64,000 nucleotides of DNA from Marivita cryptomonadis (GTDB lineage: Bacteria; Pseudomonadota; Alphaproteobacteria; Rhodobacterales; Rhodobacteraceae). The DNA lies in assembly GCF_002115725.1 (NCBI RefSeq), contig NZ_JFKD01000007.1, forward strand, positions 1-64,000, given 5' to 3'. Positions 26,116 to 35,084 of the stretch are shown piece by piece. The notes under the pieces are model-generated. The model saw only the letters and a list, made by a program, of their open reading frames with translations. It was not told where the DNA came from and searched no databases. Position 1 is the stretch's first letter. Each line of letters starts with the position of its first letter. A program made the position numbers and the translations under genes.

Positions 26116-26703
26116 TTACAGCGCCCCTTTGGTGGACGGGATCGCATCCGCCTTGCGGGGATCGACCTCCAACGCGTCGCGCAACGCGCGGGCCACGGCC
26201 TTGAACGCGGCTTCGGCGATGTGGTGGCTGTTCACACCGTGCAGCATGTCGACATGCAGGGTGATGCCGCCATGGGTGCTGAACGCCTGAAAGAACTCGC
26301 GCACAAGTTCCGTGTCAAAGGTGCCGATCTTGGCTGTCGGCAGATCGACGTTCCACACAAGGAAGGGCCGCGCTGACAGGTCGAGAGCTGCGCGCACCAG
26401 CGCGTCGTCCATCGGCAAAAGGCACGACCCGTAGCGCACGATCCCGCGCTTGTCGCCCATGGCTTGGGTCAAGGCCTGACCCAAAGCGATGCCCACATCC
26501 TCGACCGAGTGGTGATCGTCGATATGCAGGTCGCCGTCGCAACGCACTTTCATGTCGATCAGCGAATGGCGCGCAAGCTGGTCCAGCATGTGGTCGAAGA
26601 ACCCGATCCCGGTCTGGTTGTCGTATTGCCCGGTGCCGTCAAGAGTCACGTCGACGGTGATCTTGGTCTCGGCTGTGGTGCGGGTCACTTTGGCGCTGCG
26701 CAT
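26116..26703 (-). CDS. hisB: Imidazoleglycerol-phosphate dehydratase
   Basis: 195 residues, single-function IGPD. Manganese-binding histidine clusters are visible: [27 protein letters not shown] and the C-terminal [20 protein letters not shown]. It is not fused to a phosphatase, in agreement with the separate hisN in the window. It is the first gene of the minus-strand his group. Confidence 0.96.
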   Translation of the reverse strand: MRSAKVTRTTAETKITVDVTLDGTGQYDNQTGIGFFDHMLDQLARHSLIDMKVRCDGDLHIDDHHSVEDVGIALGQALTQAMGDKRGIVRYGSCLLPMDDALVRAALDLSARPFLVWNVDLPTAKIGTFDTELVREFFQAFSTHGGITLHVDMLHGVNSHHIAEAAFKAVARALRDALEVDPRKADAIPSTKGAL

Positions 26704-26797
26704 ATCGCCTCTCCTTCATGGTGTCGCGGCCTTATAGGCGCGCCAACGCGCCCCGCCAAGTGGGGGTGTGATTGCACATGTTTGGAAGGGAGACCGA

Positions 26798-26872
26798 TGG
26801 AGCGGGCGAGGCGATTCGAACGCCCGACCCTAACCTTGGCAAGGTTATGCTCTACCCCTGAGCTACGCCCGC
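26798..26872 (-). tRNA. tRNA-Gly (anticodon GCC), copy 1
   Basis: Read on the minus strand, the acceptor stem GCGGGCG pairs with CGCCCGC. The D arm is GCTCAGGGGTAGAGC, the anticodon loop is CTTGCCAAG, and the T loop is GTTCGAATC. The CCA end is encoded. The length is 75 bases. Confidence 0.97.
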
Positions 26873-26894
26873 GCTGCCATCGATGTGACCGGAT

Positions 26895-26969
26895 TGGAGC
26901 GGGCGAGGCGATTCGAACGCCCGACCCTAACCTTGGCAAGGTTATGCTCTACCCCTGAGCTACGCCCGC
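26895..26969 (-). tRNA. tRNA-Gly (anticodon GCC), copy 2
   Basis: Identical in sequence to copy 1 and 22 bases away on the same strand, again with an encoded CCA. The pair is probably one transcript, read from this copy first. Confidence 0.97.
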
Positions 26970-27155
26970 GCTGCCAATCTGGTAGGCGGGGATTTAGTGC
27001 GTGTCGCAGCGGGGTGCAAGAGGAAAATGAGGCCCCGTGCCCCGCCTTTTTCGTCACCGCGTCCGACACCTTTGCGCGCAACATCCGGTCTATCTGCTTT
27101 CCCGCAGCCTCCAGACGCAGTAGGCATCCCAATCTTTCAAGGTCTGGGGCCCGTC

Positions 27156-27695
27156 ATGGCGCAAAATGCCACCATTTATAAAGTCGAACTCACCGTGTCG
27201 GACATGGATCGTCACTATTACGAGACCCACAAGCTGACCGTGGCCAAACACCCGTCCGAGACCGATGAACGCCTGATGGTGCGCCTCGTGGCCTTTGCGC
27301 TGAACGCGGACGAGCATCTGGAGATGACCAAGGGTCTGTCCACCGATGATGAGCCGGACATCTGGCAGAAAAGCCTGAGCGGAGAGCTCGACGTCTGGAT
27401 CGCCCTTGGCCTGCCGTCCGAGAAAGTGCTGCGCCAATCCAGCGCCAAGGCGGGCAAGGTCATCGTCTACGCCTATGGCGGCCGCCCGGCCGAGATTTGG
27501 TGGGACAAGGTCAAGGGCAGCACCACCCGGTTCGACAACCTGTCCGTCGTCGGCCTGCCCGAACCCGAGACCACGGCGCTGGCGGCTTTGGCCAGCCGTG
27601 CCATGAAGATGCAGGTCAACATTCAAGACGGTGACGTCATGGTCAGCGTGGACGAGGGCATGGTCTATGTGACGCCGGAGGTTTGGAAGGGGTAG
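27156..27695 (+). CDS. yaeQ: YaeQ family protein
   Basis: 179 residues with the YaeQ pattern: ATIYKVELTVSDMDRHYYET near the N terminus, VAFALNADEHLEMTKGLS, EPDIWQKSLSGELDVWIALG, and GRPAEIWWDKVKG. YaeQ has a variant PD-(D/E)XK nuclease fold; its activity in the cell is unknown. ATG 27156 fits the family start. Confidence 0.92.
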   Translation: MAQNATIYKVELTVSDMDRHYYETHKLTVAKHPSETDERLMVRLVAFALNADEHLEMTKGLSTDDEPDIWQKSLSGELDVWIALGLPSEKVLRQSSAKAGKVIVYAYGGRPAEIWWDKVKGSTTRFDNLSVVGLPEPETTALAALASRAMKMQVNIQDGDVMVSVDEGMVYVTPEVWKG

Positions 27696-27822
27696 CGTTC
27701 ACTGCTTTCAGATCAATATTAGTTCGTCATTTCAAAAGATTGCGGCTTTGCTTCTGCGGTAGGTTGCGTAAACTTATGTCATTAACCTAAGGTTGAAAAA
27801 ATTGTTCAACGGAGATGACTGA

Positions 27823-29184
27823 ATGCACCGCCCTGATTACCTTATTCAAGGTGAAGTCGCGAGACTCTTCCCTGTCTTGGCAACAACTTCTAAAGAAGGA
27901 CGAACAACTTCAATTGTTTTGGCTTGCATTTCAAAAATTGAAGAGTTTGGTGCCGAACTTCTAAGCACTGTTGGGAAACGTGTCGGCAAGCGGTCGAAAA
28001 TTGAAACGTATACTGAAATTGTTTTTAAGAATGAAAAAATACAAGTAAAAGATCGACCTGATGGCCTCATTATTTTGCGGTCTGGTTCAAATGAATGGCG
28101 GGCGCTTGTTGAGGCAAAAGTTGGTAACGCTGAAATAGCTGCAGACCAAGTCGAAAAATACAGGGAGATCGCTAAAGAGCAAGGTCTCGATTGTGTAATT
28201 ACTATTTCTAATCAATTTGCAACTCTTCCAGAGCATCATCCAGTGGAGGAGGTTCGGAAAAGTAGATCAAAGATACCAGTATTCCACTGGTCTTGGATGT
28301 CAATTCTCACAACCACAGACATTCTGCTGAATCAAGATGCTGTTGCCGATGAAGATCAAATGTTATTGCTCAACGAACTTCGAAGATTTTTGACCCATGA
28401 AAGTGCTGGCGTTAAAGGTTTTGATCGCATGCCAGCGGAGTGGGCGGAAATAAACCGCTTGGTATCTGCTGGTGGAAAAATTCCAGCAAAGTCTAACGAG
28501 GCGTTGATTGTGCTTGATGCGTGGCATCAAGAAACGCGTGATTTGTCTTTAATACTGAGCCGACAAACTGAGACTGTTGTCCAAGAAAAATTACCAAAAA
28601 AGTATCGCTCCGATCCTTTGCAGCGCCGGAAAGATGAACTGCAAGTACTACGGGATGAGGCTCGACTTGTTTCGATCCTTGAAATACCTGATGCAGCTGC
28701 GCCAGTCGAAATAACTGCCGATATCGCTCGTCGAACCATAGATATTGGAATGACTTTGCGCGCTCCTGAAGACAAAGTTTCGTCAAAAGCCCGCGTCAAT
28801 TGGTTGTTGCGTCAAATCAAAACTGAGAAAATCGATGAAGTTTTTGTGCGCATGACATGGCCAGGACGAAGTGAAAGTACGCAATTTCAGTTGTCGGATC
28901 TTATTGCTGATCCTTCGGTTTGTGAAAAGGACAAAAATGGGCTTCAGGTCTCACGTTTCCACATCTTTATCGCGCGTAGGTTGGGAGCAAAATTCACACA
29001 GCAAACGAACTTCATCAAAGAACTGGAGGATGCCGTGCCCGAATTTTATCGAGAAATTGGTCAAAATTTGCAAGAATGGAGGAAATCTGCTCCGAAGATT
29101 AGAGCTGACCGAAGTTCAGCAGAAGATGTATCAGTAGATGCTCTCGAAAGCGATGCTGAGGCTGATGGGATAGAAAATCTATAG
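27823..29184 (+). CDS. AT-rich orphan protein with a PD-(D/E)XK-like motif
   Basis: 453 residues, clearly richer in A and T than all its neighbours, which suggests horizontal transfer. About residues 83-105 read DGLIILRSGSN then EWRALVEAKVG: an Asp, a hydrophobic strand and E-x-K, the arrangement of PD-(D/E)XK nucleases, followed by a helix with conserved-looking Gln (ADQVEKYREIAKEQ). The middle and C terminus are mostly helical with charged segments, and the tail is acidic. No family name is recognised. A GGAG site precedes ATG 27823. A standalone nuclease or defence-type function is a guess from motif and context. Confidence 0.72.
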   Translation: MHRPDYLIQGEVARLFPVLATTSKEGRTTSIVLACISKIEEFGAELLSTVGKRVGKRSKIETYTEIVFKNEKIQVKDRPDGLIILRSGSNEWRALVEAKVGNAEIAADQVEKYREIAKEQGLDCVITISNQFATLPEHHPVEEVRKSRSKIPVFHWSWMSILTTTDILLNQDAVADEDQMLLLNELRRFLTHESAGVKGFDRMPAEWAEINRLVSAGGKIPAKSNEALIVLDAWHQETRDLSLILSRQTETVVQEKLPKKYRSDPLQRRKDELQVLRDEARLVSILEIPDAAAPVEITADIARRTIDIGMTLRAPEDKVSSKARVNWLLRQIKTEKIDEVFVRMTWPGRSESTQFQLSDLIADPSVCEKDKNGLQVSRFHIFIARRLGAKFTQQTNFIKELEDAVPEFYREIGQNLQEWRKSAPKIRADRSSAEDVSVDALESDAEADGIENL

Positions 29185-29287
29185 GGCAGGGCCCAAGGCC
29201 CGCCCCAAACCAACTCCACCTCACTCCACCTTGATCAACAGATCCTTCGCGTCGATCTGCGCCGCGGGGGACACGTGAACGACCTTC
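29184..29287 (-). pseudogene. Diverged second copy of the 3' end of pyc
   Basis: Bases 29221-29280 match the end of the real pyc gene (30261-30320) at 55 of 60 positions, including an identical core of over 30 bases. Similarity continues into the 3' flank with the GGGC(C)-rich block. Read on the minus strand it still encodes VHVSPAAQIDAKDLLIKVE and a stop in frame. There is no gene upstream of it. It looks like the remnant of a duplication or an insertion scar. Confidence 0.75.
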
Positions 29288-29325
29288 AGCCAGATCAAAC
29301 TGCGCTGGAAGAGTGGGCAGACGGG

Positions 29326-29778
29326 TTAGGCGACCTCGGCATCCTTGTCACTGTCGCCATAGCGGAACTTGATCAACGACACGAGGCTTTCAGCCGCTCC
29401 GCTTTTCGACAGCATGCTGCGGGCGCTTTGGATGTCCATGAGACCGGGAAGGCTCCTCATGTGCTTGCTTTCGATATGAGCGAGCCCCATCGACCAATCG
29501 CCGAAATCGCGTTGCGGGATCTTTCTCTGCACCAAAGAGGTGAACTGCGTGTGGCGCGGATCACGCTCGATCTTTTCGAAGAGAGTCATCACGGTATCCT
29601 CGGGCCCTTCGAGAACCTGCAGAAAGGTGTCTCCGTCAAACAGGAGCATCCCGGTCACGTCCTTGAAATGATTGTTGATCTGCGCCTTGATAAGCAATTC
29701 GCGTACTTCGCTCAGTGCCATGGAACGGGTCGGCTTGCTGACATAAACGATCTGATGCAACATTTCTGTGGTCGGCAT
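29326..29778 (-). CDS. BLUF-domain blue-light photoreceptor
   Basis: 150 residues. The BLUF domain spans about 6-100. The flavin-contacting Tyr is in HQIVYVS (about 12), Asn in AQINNHF (about 36), Gln in TFLQVLEG (about 53), and the Trp/Met pair in FGDWSMGLAH (about 94-96); all key residues are present. BLUF domains bind FAD and respond to blue light. The C-terminal 45 residues are a short helical extension with no output domain, so it should act through protein contacts. ATG 29778 or 29763 could be the start. It lies between the orphan gene and pyc. Confidence 0.88.
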   Translation of the reverse strand: MPTTEMLHQIVYVSKPTRSMALSEVRELLIKAQINNHFKDVTGMLLFDGDTFLQVLEGPEDTVMTLFEKIERDPRHTQFTSLVQRKIPQRDFGDWSMGLAHIESKHMRSLPGLMDIQSARSMLSKSGAAESLVSLIKFRYGDSDKDAEVA

Positions 29779-29929
29779 TTCTGTAGCTTTCTGTGTGCTT
29801 TCGGGCTTGAAGAGTATATCACTTCAATCCTTGCAACGGCTGACAGCACCACGTTTTAGAGGCGTGGCCAAAATTTTTTCCGTGGTTCTTTGGTGCCTAA
29901 GCTAGCCAGCTCATGGCCACGCAGGACTC

Positions 29930-30184
29930 TTGGAAACAGCTTTGTGGAAGAGGCAAACACCCGGACCCGAGCATCTATTTCTCGGTGGCGCGCCCGCGAT
30001 CGGAATTAACCGCGACGTTCCTGAGGCGGCTGGTCGGTTCGAACAATTGGGCCCATGCCCGGTTGAATTTGCGCTTGCCCCGGCGTCCTGCCTTAAGGGC
30101 TTTCGATGGATCATAGAGCCGCAGGATACCAAGATCGTGGGCTGCTACAGGATCGCCTGCGATGGGGCCGGAGTGGACCTGTGA
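29930..30184 (+). CDS. Doubtful small ORF, 84 aa
   Basis: A frame of 84 codons in the 475 bases between the BLUF gene and pyc. It has two internal cysteines in the segment IVGCYRIACDGAGVDL and no recognisable domain. Codon third positions are only mildly GC-rich. No good ribosome binding site was seen. An overlapping minus-strand frame (29911-30132) is no better. Listed because it is the only plausible content of this gap; it may be noncoding. Confidence 0.22.
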   Translation: METALWKRQTPGPEHLFLGGAPAIGINRDVPEAAGRFEQLGPCPVEFALAPASCLKGFRWIIEPQDTKIVGCYRIACDGAGVDL

Positions 30185-30223
30185 CGTAGGTCCGCGCTAG
30201 GGCCAAATTTCGTCAAATAGACG

Positions 30224-30260
30224 GACAGGCCCAAAGGCCCGTCCCACGCCAATCCCGCCT
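30224..30260 (-). terminator. Probable pyc terminator hairpin
   Basis: Just after the pyc stop, the minus strand reads GGACGGGCC, a short loop, then GGCCTGTCC: nine pairs with one G-U. No T-run follows, so it may act as a 3' stabiliser or need Rho. The block is shared with the diverged copy at 29184. Confidence 0.4.
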
Positions 30261-33200
30261 CACTCCAACTCGATCAACAGATCCTTCGCGTCGATCTGCG
30301 CCGCAGGGGACACATGCACCGCCTTCACCACGGCATCGCGCTCGGCGTGTAGACCCGTCTCCATCTTCATCGCTTCGATGGTCAGCAGGAGGTCGCCCTC
30401 TTTGATCTTCGATCCCGCCTGAACCGCGATAGAGGCGACGACGCCCGGCATCGGCGCGCCGATGTGGTTCGGGTTGCCGACCTCCGCCTTGGGCCGTGCC
30501 GCCGTGGTGGCTTTGGCCTTGCGGTCGGGCACACGGATCGTGCGCGGCTGGCCGTTGAGTTCAAAGAACACCCGCACCTCGCCATCGTCCTGCGTCTCGC
30601 CCACCGCGATCAGACGGATTTCAAGCGTCTTGCCGGGGTCGATCTCGGCGCTGATCTGGTCGCCCTGTTCCATGCCATAAAAGAACGTCTGCGTCGGCAG
30701 CACCCGCACCGGGCCATATGTCCGGTGGCGGCCCATGTAATCAAGGAAGACCTTGGGATACATGAGATATCCGTTCAGATCCTCGTCATCGATCGCCTTG
30801 CCTTCGAGTTCTTTGATCACCTTGGCGCGGGTTTCTTCGATATCCACCGGGGCCGCGTGTTTGCCGGGGCGGTCGGTAAAGGCTGCCTCACCCTTGAGGA
30901 TCTTCTTCTGGATCGCCGCAGGCCACCCCCCCGGAGGCTGCCCCAATGAGCCGCGCATCATGTCGATCACGCTGTCGGGGAAGGACACATCGGTGTCCGG
31001 GTTCTCCACATCCGCGCGGGTCAGACCCTGCGACACCATCATCAGCGCCATGTCGCCCACCACCTTGGAGGACGGCGTGACCTTGACGATATCGCCGAAC
31101 ATCTGGTTCACATCCGCATAGGTCTGCGCCACCTCGTGCCAGCGTTCCTCAAGCCCAAGGCTGCGCGCCTGCGCCTTGAGGTTGGTGAACTGCCCGCCGG
31201 GCATTTCATGTAGATAGACCTCGGAGGCGGGGGCCTGCTGGCCGGTCTCGAACGCTGCGTATTGCCCGCGCACCGCTTCCCAGTAGTTGGAAATCTCGCG
31301 GATTGCGCTGATGTCCAGCCCGGTTTCCCGTTCGGTATGGCGCAGCGCCTCGACCACCGATCCCAATGTGGGCTGCGAGGTGTTCCCCGACAGCGCATCC
31401 ATCGCCGCATCAACTGCATCGACGCCCGCCGCAGCGGCGGCCATGATCGTGGCGATGCCAGCACCGGACGTGTCATGCGTGTGGAAGTGGACGGGCAGGC
31501 CAACCTCTTCCTTCAGCGCCTTGACCAGCGGGCCAGCCGCAGCGGGCTTCAGCAGCCCCGCCATGTCCTTGAGGCCCAGAATATGCGACCCGGCGGCCTT
31601 CAGCTCTTTGCCCATCGCGACATAGTACTTGAGGTCGTACTTGGACCGCGCCGGATCGTTCAGATCGCCGGTGTAGCAGATCGTGCCTTCCAGAACGCGG
31701 TTCGTCTCCAGCACCGCATCCATCGCGACGCGCATGTTCTCGACCCAGTTGAGGCTGTCGAACACGCGGAACACGTCAACGCCGGTCTCAGCCGCCTGTT
31801 TGACAAAGAACTGCACCACGTTGTCGGGGTAGTTGGTGTAGCCCACGCCATTGGCCCCGCGCAGCAGCATTTGGGTCATGATGTTGGGCATCCGCGCGCG
31901 CAGGTCGCGCAGGCGCTGCCACGGGCATTCCTGCAGGAAGCGGTAGGCCACATCAAAGGTCGCACCACCCCAGCATTCGACACTGAACAGTTGCGGCAGG
32001 TTGGCGGCATAGGCAGGGGCCACGGTGATCATGTCGATTGACCGCATCCGCGTGGCAAGCAAGGACTGGTGCCCGTCGCGCATTGTGGTGTCGGTGATCA
32101 GCACCTCTTTCTGCGCCGCCATCCAGTCGGCCACAGCCTGCGGGCCTTTTTGGTCCAGCAGAGTCTTGGTGCCTGCGGGGGGTGTGTCGACCCGCGTTTT
32201 TGGTGCTTTGGCGGGCTTCAGATCGGGATGCGGCATCGCGCGGCCCTGCACCTCGGGGTGCCCGTTTACGGTGATATCCGCGATATACGTCAGCACCTTG
32301 GTGCCCCGGTCGCGGCGCTTGCGGAACTGGAACAGCTCGGGCGTCTCGTCGATGAACTTGGTGGTGTACTGGTTGTTCAGGAAGGTCGGGTGCTTGAGCA
32401 GGTTCTCCACAAACGCGATGTTGGTGGACACACCGCGCACGCGGAATTCACGCAGTGCACGGTCCATGCGGGCGATGGCCTTTTCCGGCGTCGGCGCCCA
32501 AGCGGTGACTTTGGTCAACAGAGAGTCGTAATAGCGCGTGATCACGCCGCCCGCATACGCTGTGCCGCCATCCAGACGGATGCCCATGCCGGTGGCCGAG
32601 CGATACGCGGTGATGCGGCCGTAATCGGGAATAAAGTTGTTCTGCGGGTCTTCAGTCGTCACGCGGGTCTGGAGCGCATGGCCATTCAGGCGGATATCGT
32701 ATTGCGACGCCTTGCCGGTCGCCTCAGACAGCGACTTGCCCTCGGCGATCATGATCTGCGCCTGAACAATGTCGATACCGGTCACTTCTTCGGTGACAGT
32801 GTGTTCAACCTGCACGCGGGGGTTCACTTCAATGAAGTAAAACTTGCCGTCATCCATATCCATCAGGAATTCGACGGTGCCCGCACATTCGTAATTCACA
32901 TGGGCGCAGATCTTGCGGCCCAGCTCGCACAGCTCTTCGCGTTGTGCCTCGGACAGGTACGGGGCAGGGGCGCGTTCGACCACTTTCTGGTTGCGGCGCT
33001 GGACCGAGCAATCGCGTTCGTAGAGGTGGTAGATGTTGCCCTGCTTGTCGCCAAGGATCTGCACCTCGACGTGGCGGGCGCGGATGATCATCTTTTCCAG
33101 ATAACCTTCGCCATTGCCAAATGCGGCTTCCGCCTCGCGGCGACCTTCAAGCACCTTTTCCTTAAGCTCTTTGCTGTTGTTCACGGGGCGCATGCCCCGA

Positions 33201-33703
33201 CCGCCGCCACCCCAGCTTGCCTTGAGCATCAGCGGATAGCCAATGGTTTCAGCCTCTGTCTTGATGGCGTCCCAATCGTCGCCCAGCACTTCGGTCGCCG
33301 GGATCACCGGAACGCCTGCCTCGACCGCGACCCGCCGCGCGCTGGCCTTGTCACCCAAGGCGCGCATGGTTTCGGCGCGCGGCCCGATGAAGGTGATGCC
33401 GTTGGCAACGCAGGCATCCACCAGATTGGGGTTTTCGGACAAAAGACCGTAGCCCGGATGGATTGCGTCTGCGCCCGATTGCTTGGCCACGCGGATGATC
33501 TCGTCAATGCTTAGATAGGCCGCAACCGGACCCATGCCTTCGCCGATCCGGTAGGCTTCGTCAGCCTTGAACCGGTGCAGGCCCAGCTTGTCCTCTTCCG
33601 CATAGACAGCGACTGTCGCCTTGCCCATCTCGTTGGCGGCCCGCATGATGCGGATGGCGATTTCGCCGCGGTTGGCGACGAGGATTTTCTTGAAATCTGA
33701 CAT
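30260..33703 (-). CDS. pyc: Pyruvate carboxylase
   Basis: 1147 residues, one chain with all domains. The biotin carboxylase domain is at about 1-450 (KILVANRGEIAIRIMRA, the ATP loop KASWGGGGRGMR, YFIEVNPRVQVEHTVTEE). The carboxyltransferase is at about 530-800 (TTMRDGHQSLLATRMR, the PFHFHTHDT-type VHFHTHDTSGAG). The biotin carrier domain is at the C terminus (IEAMKMETG, biotinyl Lys about 1113). It makes oxaloacetate from pyruvate to refill the citric acid cycle. ATG 33703 starts MSDFKKILVANRGE. Its 3' end is partly duplicated at 29184-29287. Confidence 0.98.
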   Translation of the reverse strand: MSDFKKILVANRGEIAIRIMRAANEMGKATVAVYAEEDKLGLHRFKADEAYRIGEGMGPVAAYLSIDEIIRVAKQSGADAIHPGYGLLSENPNLVDACVANGITFIGPRAETMRALGDKASARRVAVEAGVPVIPATEVLGDDWDAIKTEAETIGYPLMLKASWGGGGRGMRPVNNSKELKEKVLEGRREAEAAFGNGEGYLEKMIIRARHVEVQILGDKQGNIYHLYERDCSVQRRNQKVVERAPAPYLSEAQREELCELGRKICAHVNYECAGTVEFLMDMDDGKFYFIEVNPRVQVEHTVTEEVTGIDIVQAQIMIAEGKSLSEATGKASQYDIRLNGHALQTRVTTEDPQNNFIPDYGRITAYRSATGMGIRLDGGTAYAGGVITRYYDSLLTKVTAWAPTPEKAIARMDRALREFRVRGVSTNIAFVENLLKHPTFLNNQYTTKFIDETPELFQFRKRRDRGTKVLTYIADITVNGHPEVQGRAMPHPDLKPAKAPKTRVDTPPAGTKTLLDQKGPQAVADWMAAQKEVLITDTTMRDGHQSLLATRMRSIDMITVAPAYAANLPQLFSVECWGGATFDVAYRFLQECPWQRLRDLRARMPNIMTQMLLRGANGVGYTNYPDNVVQFFVKQAAETGVDVFRVFDSLNWVENMRVAMDAVLETNRVLEGTICYTGDLNDPARSKYDLKYYVAMGKELKAAGSHILGLKDMAGLLKPAAAGPLVKALKEEVGLPVHFHTHDTSGAGIATIMAAAAAGVDAVDAAMDALSGNTSQPTLGSVVEALRHTERETGLDISAIREISNYWEAVRGQYAAFETGQQAPASEVYLHEMPGGQFTNLKAQARSLGLEERWHEVAQTYADVNQMFGDIVKVTPSSKVVGDMALMMVSQGLTRADVENPDTDVSFPDSVIDMMRGSLGQPPGGWPAAIQKKILKGEAAFTDRPGKHAAPVDIEETRAKVIKELEGKAIDDEDLNGYLMYPKVFLDYMGRHRTYGPVRVLPTQTFFYGMEQGDQISAEIDPGKTLEIRLIAVGETQDDGEVRVFFELNGQPRTIRVPDRKAKATTAARPKAEVGNPNHIGAPMPGVVASIAVQAGSKIKEGDLLLTIEAMKMETGLHAERDAVVKAVHVSPAAQIDAKDLLIELE

Positions 33704-33783
33704 GGCAGCAGTCCTGACGTTTTGACGTTGCGCGAGGCTTAGTAAGAATTCGTTACATTCTCAACCGTTAGAAACAGCGCACC

Positions 33784-34932
33784 CTACCGAGTGACCCCAT
33801 CGAACCACGCTTTACCGCGCAGATCCGTGGGTTTGATCGCACCCAATTGTCCCAAATTCGCGGCCATGTCTTTTTGCAGGATTTCAACCAGATGCGCAGG
33901 GCCGTCGGTGTCCAGCGCCCCAAGCGCATAGTGCCATGCCCGACCCAACATCACGAAATCCGCGCCCAGCGCGATGGCCCGCAGGATATCGAGACCCCCT
34001 TCGATGCCGCTGTCGAAAATGAGCGGCAATTTGGTGGCTGCCCGGAATTTGGGCAAAACCTCGATCGGTGCAGGGGAGGCGTCGAATTGACGGCCCGCAT
34101 GGTTCGACAGCCAAATCGCATCAACTCCGGCCTGTTCCAATCGTGGCGCGTCGTCTGGGTTAAGCACGCCTTTGACAAAGAATGCCCCGTCCCATGCATT
34201 GCGCAACCAGTCGACATAGGCCCAATCGGGCGACGTGCGCAGAAGGTAGCCTGCGTGCTGAGTCGAGCTGAGACCCGTCACCTTGCCCGCGTAATCATCA
34301 ATCAACCGCATGCGCGGCATCCCCAGTTGCGCTGTCGCCATCGCCCATGTCGGACACATTGCAACCTGCGCCAGCAGGCGCGGCGTCAGCTTCGGTGGTG
34401 TGGTCAGACCCGACCGCACCTGCCGTTCGCGGCGCGAGGGCACGGGCACATCAACGGTCAGGATCAGCGTGGTGAACCCGGCATCCTTGGCCCGTTTCAA
34501 CATATCCGTGCGAATACCCTCGTCGCGGGGTGGGTACATCTGGAACCAACCATTGCCGTCCAGGCGGGGGGCCACCTCTTCCGGCGTGCGGGTCGCGACG
34601 GTGGAGATGCTGTAGGGAATGCCCGCCTTGGTCGCGGCGCGGGCCAGCTTGCGTTCGGCATCGGGCCAGATCAGACCGGACATGCCCACGGGGCTGATGC
34701 CAAAGGGCAGGGGATAGTCGCGACCGCGGAGCGATGTGCTCAGGTCAACCGGCAGCTCGCCATGCAGAATCGACGGTGTGAACAACACCCGGTCAAGGGC
34801 CGCGCGATTGCGGTGCAACGTCGCCTCTTTTCCGGTGGCGGAATCAAGGTATTCCCAGACGAATTTGGGGATGCGCCGACGCGCACGCGCCTTGAGGTCT
34901 GAAATGGCGGGGTATTTTGCGTGATGATCCAT
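33784..34932 (-). CDS. FMN-dependent alpha-hydroxy-acid dehydrogenase (LldD family)
   Basis: 382 residues: MDHHAKYPAISDLKARARRR and IPKFVWEYLDSATGKEATLHRN at the N terminus, FGISPVGMSGLIWPDAE, LILTVDVPVPSRRERQVR, the catalytic His in WLSNHAGRQFDASP (about 254), and the FMN phosphate loop DSGIEGGLDILRA. It oxidises an L-2-hydroxy acid such as L-lactate to the 2-oxo acid. Substrate choice cannot be read from the sequence. It is divergent from uvrD, with three palindromes between them. Confidence 0.9.
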   Translation of the reverse strand: MDHHAKYPAISDLKARARRRIPKFVWEYLDSATGKEATLHRNRAALDRVLFTPSILHGELPVDLSTSLRGRDYPLPFGISPVGMSGLIWPDAERKLARAATKAGIPYSISTVATRTPEEVAPRLDGNGWFQMYPPRDEGIRTDMLKRAKDAGFTTLILTVDVPVPSRRERQVRSGLTTPPKLTPRLLAQVAMCPTWAMATAQLGMPRMRLIDDYAGKVTGLSSTQHAGYLLRTSPDWAYVDWLRNAWDGAFFVKGVLNPDDAPRLEQAGVDAIWLSNHAGRQFDASPAPIEVLPKFRAATKLPLIFDSGIEGGLDILRAIALGADFVMLGRAWHYALGALDTDGPAHLVEILQKDMAANLGQLGAIKPTDLRGKAWFDGVTR

Positions 34933-34946
34933 AGATGCGCATTTGT

Positions 34947-35015
34947 GGACAGATCCCGGGATTTGTCCAGAAGCGGATTTTTCGAAAAATCCGATGATTT
35001 CCTTCGAAGGAAATC
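34947..35015. repeat. Three consecutive palindromes in a divergent promoter region
   Basis: 34947-34968 is a near-palindrome (GGACAG...TTGTCC with one G-U). 34974-34993 is the perfect CGGATTTTTCGAAAAATCCG. 34996-35015 is the perfect GATTTCCTTCGAAGGAAATC. They lie between the starts of the alpha-hydroxy-acid dehydrogenase gene and uvrD, so they cannot be terminators of these genes. Confidence 0.85.
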
Positions 35016-35084
35016 CGCCCGTGGCGATGTGAACATTATCAGAACATCTTTATCTCTGGTGTCTCTGGCGCTATCTTGGCCGGC

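Noticed and set aside
29275..29859. Plus-strand frame of 194 codons over the BLUF gene
   Set aside because: It is the complement of a gene whose flavin-binding residues are all in place.
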